This document shows, in pieces, positions 57,873 to 64,000 of a DNA stretch of 64,000 nucleotides; within the stretch, counting starts at the first letter, position 1; each line of letters begins with the position of its first letter. The notes under the pieces are model-generated. The model saw only the letters and a program-made list of their open reading frames with translations, made no database searches and was not told the origin of the DNA. Source of the stretch: Trichosporon coremiiforme (taxonomy: Eukaryota > Basidiomycota > Tremellomycetes > Trichosporonales > Trichosporonaceae); contig BCJJ01000003.1 of assembly GCA_039545355.1 (NCBI GenBank), forward strand, positions 372,001 through 436,000. The letters run 5' to 3'. A program made the translations under genes and the position numbers.

Positions 57873-58708
57873 GCTTCGTTGTATCAAGACCGCAACCGCT
57901 TCACTTCTCCGCATGCCCATCATATCGGCGAAACCGCATTCTACCTTACATTCACGGACCTGTCGCCATCTCGACGGTGCCACCTAACTTTAGAACATTA
58001 GCCATGCTGGCCCTGTTGAGCTGGGCTGCTGATGACAGCTCACTCGCGAGCCCTACAGACTTCTCGACTTCCGAATCGGGCAGATTGTGTTGTATGTAGG
58101 AGCTTATCCTTTGCATCCCATCAGAGTGATCGGCCTCGCGATCGCAGGGGCGAAGAGGAACGAGGGGGCTGACCAGGGGGTAGCGGAGCAGGGGGGCGCA
58201 GGTGCGGATGGTGGGGACATTCCACGACTCAACTGACTGGCGTGTGACGGACGAGGGACAGAGGGATCGAGGAAGGGTGCGCTCACGATCTCAGATAGCT
58301 CAGACCACACGGGCTCGCCTTGCACTCGCACGCTCGCATTCCTGCTCCGCCGCTCACACAGCCAGTCTCACTCTCCCTCCCCGTCACCAACTCTCCCACA
58401 CTGATTACACAGCTCGAACAGACTCCGCCAGCCGCCAGCGCACTCAGACGTGCCCAGGTGTAATACTTGGCGGGCGTGTCTTCCTCCTCTCTCCGTCCCT
58501 CTCTTTCCCATTCCCACAGTTCTCCTTTGGCATTGCACTGTTCGCTGTCTGGCCTCCCCCTTCCCTCTTCCTCATCCTAGTTCCTCATCCTTGGCTTCTT
58601 CGCTGTTCTCTCTTTCTTTTCTTAAGCACGTCACCTTCCTTTCGCCCGTCTCCTGGTCTCGTCACAACAGACTTCACAGTTCACCAAGGTACTTCCACAT
58701 CACCAGCC
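57873..58708. other. intergenic between the BTB gene and AGO1
   Basis: 836 bases. The last 250 are C/T-rich and probably the Argonaute leader. No separate gene seen. Confidence 0.55.
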
Positions 58709-61700
58709 ATGTCTCAGCAGGGCGGGTACTACAATCACGGCCAGCCTCCTCCTGGTGGTGGTGAGCAACCCCCTCAAGGCTACGGCGGTGGCTACGCTCC
58801 TCCCTCGGACCAGTACGGCCAGCCTCCTCAGTCGTACGCCAGTGGCCCTCCTCCTCAGCAGCGCTACGGCGGTCCTCGCCTGGGCTATGGCAACGCTCCT
58901 CAGAGCTACGGCGGTGGTCCCTCTCAAGGCTACTCTGGCGCGCCCCGGGCTGCTCCTCAAGGTTACGACCGCGATGCCACTCCTCAGGCTGGTGGTCCTT
59001 CTCAGGGCTACAGCGGTGCTCCTCTCCAGAGTGCCCAGGGCTACTCTAGTGCTCCCCCTCCCCAGAGCGCTACTCCCATTCAAGGCTACAGCGGTACCCC
59101 CCAGGCGGCGGCCCCTCCTCAAGTTTACAACTCTGGCGGCCCCCCCCCCTGCTCAGAGCTACGACTACCAGCGCCGTGGTGACTACCCTGCCCAGGGTGG
59201 CTACCAGCAGCAGCCTCCTGCTCAGGGCGGCTACACCCAGTCTGGCTACCAGCAGCCTTCTGCCGGTGGACCTCCTGCCAGCGCACCTCCCGCCGGTCCT
59301 CCTTCCGACTACAACGCCGGTCAGTACCAGCAGGGCTACGCTCAGCAGCCTCAGCAGTACGGTGAGCCTCGTCAACAGTACGATTCGCGCGCGCCTTCTG
59401 CAGCCCCTAGCAACGATCAGCGCCCGCCCGGTCCTCCTGGTGGCGCGTACGATCAGCGTGCCCCTGCGCCCTCTGCTGATCAGGCTCCCTACCAGCAGCA
59501 GCAGTACTATGACGCGCCTGCTCGCCCCGGCACTGCGGTCTCGACTGCGCCTTCGGTCGCCCCCACCATCAGCACGATCACGCCCAGCATGGCTCCCAGC
59601 ATGGGTGGCCCGCCTTCAACTGTGGCACCGTCGCCTGCTCTCACTGCGCGCGAGGTCGGCTCTGCGCCCTCTGGCTTCAACCCCGCTGCTGCTAGCTTCC
59701 AGCGCACCTGCGGCCCCCCTAAGGCTCCTTACGCGCAGCAGGGTCAGGGCATGACCGCCCTCGCCCCTCCTCCCAGCGCCCAAAACATAGTCTCACCCAG
59801 CACTGGTACCACCGTCTCCAGCCTCCGCGAGGCCACTCCGGTCACCAGCGCCGGCTCCGAGATGCCCAACGTCATCGACAAGCTCGAGGCGCTCCAGCTC
59901 ACCTCGTTCTACGTCCGTCCCGGCTACGGCGAGAAGGGCAAAAAGATTGTCGTCCAGTCCAACTACTTTGCTGTGCGCAATGCCAACAATGCCAGGGGCA
60001 AGGTCATCTAGTGAGTTCTCTTTCCACTTTCAACTGACATCCAGCCACTACGACATCACCATCGACCCCGTTGTCAAGAGCACTAACTCGAAGCGTCCCC
60101 GCCAGCTCCTGCGTGCTGTCTGGGAGCAGCTCGCGGCCGAGCAAACCGACCCCGCGTGGCAGCAGGGCTTCGAGGCTGTCGCCTTCGATGGTCGCAAGAA
60201 CGCCTTTACGCCTCACAAGTTCCCCATTGCGGATGGTAAGCTACCCTATGGGGTCTTTCGGCTGATGATATCAGGTCAGAACTACCGCCACACCACGACT
60301 CTCCTGGCGAGTGGCGAGGTTCAGCGCGGCGGTCAGCAGCAGTCCTCGTCTGATGAGGAGTCGCGCCGCTATCATATTCACATGAAGCTTGTCGCCGACA
60401 TTGACCTCGAGGCCGTCATGGAGTTCTGCCGTGCCTCCGACCGCGCCCCCACGAACGAGGAGCGCTGCCTCACCGGCGTTATGGCGACCAACGTCCTGCT
60501 CCGCGACTTCCCCTCCAAGACCTACACGCAGGTCGGCGCCACCGGCAACAAGTTCTACACCATGGACGGCTCCCGCCCCCTTCCCCAGGGGGCCATGGTC
60601 TGCAAGGGCTTCCTCCAGTGAGTTCCTGGTGTTGAACCATTGCAAGTATTCGTCTAACACCCAGGTCTTTCCGGTACTCCAATTCGGCGGTGCCTCTCAT
60701 CAACATCGACCTCGGCTTCTCTGCCTTCCTCCAGCCCGGTCCTGCCGTCGAGGTCGTCAACAAGATCCTTTCCTTCGGCCCCGTCGGCGCGCGTGGTGGC
60801 GGCCCTCAGGCGCGCGAGTTAGACCAGCTCGACCAGCGTCAGATCGCCATTCTCAAGAGGAAGTTCCGTGGTGCTAAGGTGGGTCACTTCTGCGGTTGCC
60901 ACTTCGACCTCGCTTTGAACATTTAACCGTCCGTAGCGACCTAACATCAGTTCTTTGTAACCCATCGTCAGAGCTCGCGTCTGCACACGGTCGTCACCGT
61001 GACTCTGCACTCGGCCGCCGAGCTCACCTTCGTCATCGAGGGCAAGGACGGCAACCCTGACCGCCGCGTGTCGGTCGCCCAGTTCTACAAGGAGTACTAC
61101 GGCTGCGAGGTCCGCAAGCCCCGTCTCCCTTGCATCCAGGTGAGCTTTGATGAGCAATCGTTGTCAGCTGACACCATCAGTATGGCAAGCGCGCCTACAT
61201 CCCTCTCGAGTTTGCGGTGTTCGCCGAGTTCAACTCGCTGCCTCCCACCAACCTGACTGCTGAGCAGACTGCTGAGTGAGTTTGGAGACAGTCGCTTGGG
61301 AATCTCAATTGACTACCAGGATGATCAAGGTCAGCGCCATGAAGCCGAACGACCGTCGCGAGACGATCCTCAACTGGCGCCGCGAGCTTGCGTACGAGAC
61401 ACAGAACAAGGTCAAGGAATGGGGCCTCGAGGTCAACCAGCGCATGGTCGAGACCGACGCGCGCATCCTCGACCCTCCCAAGGTCACCTACCGCAACAAC
61501 CGTATGGCTCCGGTCATGGACGGTGGCTGGCGTCTTCGCGGTGTCCAGTTCGCTCGTGACGGCCTTCGTCCTCTGAACAACTGGGTTGTCGTTTCCTTCG
61601 ATCGCTACTGCGACGTCCAGGACATGCAGCGCTGGGTGACCTACCTCTGCACTGCTCTCGGCCGACTCGGTGTCCAGGTCGCGAACAAGAACCCTCCCAT

Positions 61701-63032
61701 CATCCCTCCCGCTGACCCGCGCCAGCACAGCAACCTTCTCGGTTCCATGCAGGCTGCCGCGCGTGACGCTTTCATGGTCAGCGGTGAGACGCCCCAGCTG
61801 ATCGTCGTCATCCTCCCTGGCAAGGACGCGTGGCTGTACGAGTCGATCAAGAAGATCAGCTTCACCGAGCTCAAGGCTCCTGTGCCCACTCAATGCATGC
61901 AGGCGGCCAAGATCAAGAGCCCTCGTGGCATCGAGGCGTACACCGACAACCTCGCCATGAAGATTGTCGCCAAGCTCGGCGGTCTCTCGCACCGCATTCC
62001 TGCCGAGTCGCTCCCCGGCGTGGAGAAGGGCAAGACGATGATCCTCGGCGCGGACCTCGGCCACCCTCCCTTCGCGCCCGGCAGCACCATCCCCACGGTC
62101 GCGTGCAGTATTGCCACGTACAACGCCGAGTGCGACGCGTATTCTGCGCAGATTCGCTTGCAGCTCGGCCGCAGCGAAATCATCCACGACCTCTCGACCA
62201 TGGTCGAGGAGCACCTGCACATCTTCTCCAAGAACAACAACGGCGACTACCCCGAGCGCATCCTCGTGTTCCGCGGCGGTATCAGTGAGGGTCAGTACGC
62301 CGCCGCGCTGCAGTACGAGCACGACGCCATCGTCTCGGCTTGCCGCCGCATTGAGGTAACGTACCGCCCGCGCATCATGGTTGTCATCTGCGCCAAGCGC
62401 CACAACACCCGCTTCTTCGCCAAGGAGCGCATGCACACCGATCGCACCGGCAACCTGCCCGCTGGTCTCTGTGTCGACAAGTCGGTCACTCACCCCTACG
62501 CCTTCGACTTCTTCCTGCAGTCCCACGCCGGTCTCGTCGGCACCGCCCGCCCGACCCACTACATTTGCCTCCTCGACGAGCTCGGTCTCACCCCCGATGA
62601 CCTGCAGAAGCTCGTCCACGGTCTCTGCTTTTCGTTCGCCCGCTGCACTCGCTCCGTCTCTCTCGTTCCCGTGTGCTACATGGCCGGTAAGTCGAAGCTA
62701 ACGTTATGTCACACGCAAGCTAACATTCACAGACCTCGTCTGCCAGAAGGCGCGCCTCATCGTTCAGAGGGCCGACGACAGCTTGACTCCCTCGGAGACG
62801 AGCGGTTCTCGCGCCGGTGCGCCCACTGCGACCACGTCGACGAGCACCTTGCTCAAGACTGCACATGGCGACATGGACCACAACCACATCCAGAACATGC
62901 TCTTGCGCAACCCCGAGATCGCCGAGGTCGTGAGTGTCCCTAACTGTCACAGTTTACACCCCGACTTCGAGCGAAGCCAGCTACGAAAGACTTATCTTCG
63001 TAGAAGCTGACCTACAGGCCTGGTGGATGTAA
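58709..63032 (+). CDS. AGO1: Argonaute, with a one-base frameshift in exon 1 and a Gly in the slicer tetrad
   Basis: Small-RNA-guided silencing protein. Exons 58709-60010, 60045-60235, 60275-60617, 60665-60878, 60972-61139, 61181-61275, 61320-62686, 62733-62929, 63018-63032; about 1296 residues if one C of the run 59140-59149 is ignored. As given, the frame breaks there and stops at 59182. A Gln/Gly/Tyr/Pro-rich N terminus of about 330 residues precedes the N, PAZ (SVAQFYKEYYGCEVRKP), MID and PIWI domains. The 5'-phosphate pocket residues are present (Y and K in YESIKK, QC in TQCMQAAK, K in NLAMKIVAKLGG). PIWI tetrad: Asp in GADLGHPP, Glu in GRSEIIHDL, and His in RPTHYICL are kept, but the canonical RDGVSEGQ is RGGISEGQ (Gly codon 62275-62277). 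The last exon encodes AWWM. Confidence 0.93.
58724..59400 (+). repeat. imperfect short peptide repeats in the Argonaute N terminus
   Basis: Units related to QGYSGAP, QSYGGGP and QGYSSAP (roughly 6-9 codons, always with Tyr between Gln/Gly/Pro) recur many times, then change to GGYQQQP-type units after the C run. The DNA repeats are degenerate, so this is protein-level repetition of a prion-like composition. Confidence 0.75.
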
Positions 63033-63676
63033 GCCCCCACCAGCAAGTCCCAAGTCCCCCGGAATCTAAACCGCATCTCAAAGTTTCAAGCAAGACTCGG
63101 ATCAAGACTCGCCTCATCTATGCCATGCCCACACCTTTCGTTATAGTTTCAGTTTCAAAAGTCGCAGCCGCGGAGCCTGCGCTGCCTCAGTCGTTTTCCG
63201 TAGCTTTCACTGGGTATGCATTTCAGTGTGCAGGCAGTCCGAGGTGCCATGTCAGTGGGATGTGGTGAGTGCGGGGGTGCGAATGAGTCTGAGACACGCG
63301 AAGCCATGAGGACGTTGGGTCTCAGCACAATCGGGGTCGGAGGAAGGCTATGCTAGTTTCGATGTCTCCCACGGTGACTCCAGCGGCAACATTGCGCCCT
63401 CATCCAAGTGACGAGGTACAGGGACGCCACTGCGCGACCACAGCCCTCGATGAACCACGGTCGAGTCAGCGTGCCAGTGTGCAATGCAATGCCATATCCC
63501 GGGCTATCATCTGCATCAAAATCACAAAGCACACGCTCTACGCTACAATCAGCACACCCTATCTCTCCTCCCGACCTCGTCTCCACCCTCACTCCCACCT
63601 ATACCTTCAGCTCTACCTCAGCGGGCCTCGCCTCCGGCTCAGCGCGCCAAGCTGTCAGCCTTCGGCCACCGGTGGC
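63033..63676. other. convergent 3' region
   Basis: 644 bases between Argonaute and the leftward gene at the window edge. No gene recognised. Confidence 0.5.
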
Positions 63677-63826
63677 TTAAGCTCCACGCGAAGTACGGTA
63701 CTCGCCCTCGGCAGCAGTAGCCGCCTCCTCAATCGAGCCCTCGATGGCAGAGAGCGTCTCGGCGGCCGTCGAGAAGAAGATGAGCTGCGCCTTGACGAGA
63801 GCGGCGAGATTCTGCAGGGGCTCGGG
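63677..63826 (-). CDS. last exon of a gene cut by the window edge, possibly a BAR-domain protein
   Basis: Minus-strand terminal exon of 50 codons. Upstream an intron (63999-63827) runs from GTGAGT to CTAACGCACAG, and base 64000 is the last base of the previous exon. The peptide (PEPLQNLAALVKAQLIFF and on through IEEAATAAEGEYR to SRGA) is an amphipathic helix. It resembles the C-terminal helix of fungal Gvp36-type BAR proteins, which carry LVxAQLxYx and xEYR-like blocks. With one exon this is a guess; a coiled-coil protein of another family is equally possible. Confidence 0.4.
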   Translation of the reverse strand, partial: PEPLQNLAALVKAQLIFFSTAAETLSAIEGSIEEAATAAEGEYRTSRGA

Positions 63827-64000
63827 CTGTGCGTTAGCTAACTCTTCGAGGGCATCAAAGCTGTGTTGTTGTTCCGCCGCACTGCTTATGCCAGTTGGCA
63901 CTGATTCTAGTTTAAAGTGCCTCGCCGCCTTCGACAGCTCGCGCAGCAGCTTGCAGCTTATCGCGCCTGCTCGCTTCGTTCGCAGGCGCTCGCACTCACG

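Overview
The window looks like nuclear DNA of a basidiomycete yeast, most likely Tremellomycetes and possibly Trichosporonales. It is GC-rich. Coding genes are cut by many very short GT-AG introns (often 34-60 nt) whose CTAAC/CTGAC branch site lies a few bases before the 3' splice site. It carries a nickel urease, a Rim13 calpain, an Egh1/EGCrP-type glycosidase and an Argonaute, a set known from Cryptococcus relatives. The taxon is inferred from gene content and architecture, not from a search.

Layout, left to right: 1.7 kb without a gene; fumarase (-); mitochondrial fission dynamin DNM1 (+); carnitine acetyltransferase (-); vacuolar aspartic protease PEP4 (+). A 10-kb stretch without an intact gene follows (12.9-23.0 kb). 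It holds decayed minus-strand gene remnants, including two related copies of an unrecognised gene and a zinc-finger gene. Next come a Zn2Cys6 transcription factor (+), a PhnP-like metallo-beta-lactamase (-), a small single-pass membrane protein (+), urease URE1 (-), a GH5 steryl-glucosidase/glucocerebrosidase-type enzyme (-), the calpain RIM13 (+), P5C dehydrogenase PUT2 (+), tRNA-Arg(ACG) (-), a coiled-coil protein of unknown role (-), an NAD(P)-dependent epimerase/reductase (-), EF-1beta with an intronic U18-type snoRNA (-), a large BTB protein (+), Argonaute (+), and at the right edge the last exon of a possible BAR-domain gene (-).

The genes do not form one pathway. Themes are mitochondrial metabolism (fumarase, carnitine acetyltransferase, PUT2, DNM1), nitrogen use (urease, PUT2), alkaline-pH signalling (RIM13), glucolipid turnover (GH5) and RNA silencing (Argonaute). 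All exon joins were made by hand from GT-AG sites, frame continuity and family similarity recalled from memory.

The points most worth a second look are: an Argonaute that keeps its guide-binding pocket but has Gly where the second catalytic Asp of the slicer tetrad should be, plus a one-base frameshift in a 10-C run; a U18 C/D snoRNA inside the EF-1beta intron, as in budding yeast; a hidden first exon giving fumarase a mitochondrial presequence; and decayed genes whose assigned in-frame stops are all TAG/TAA at likely CAG/CAA sites.
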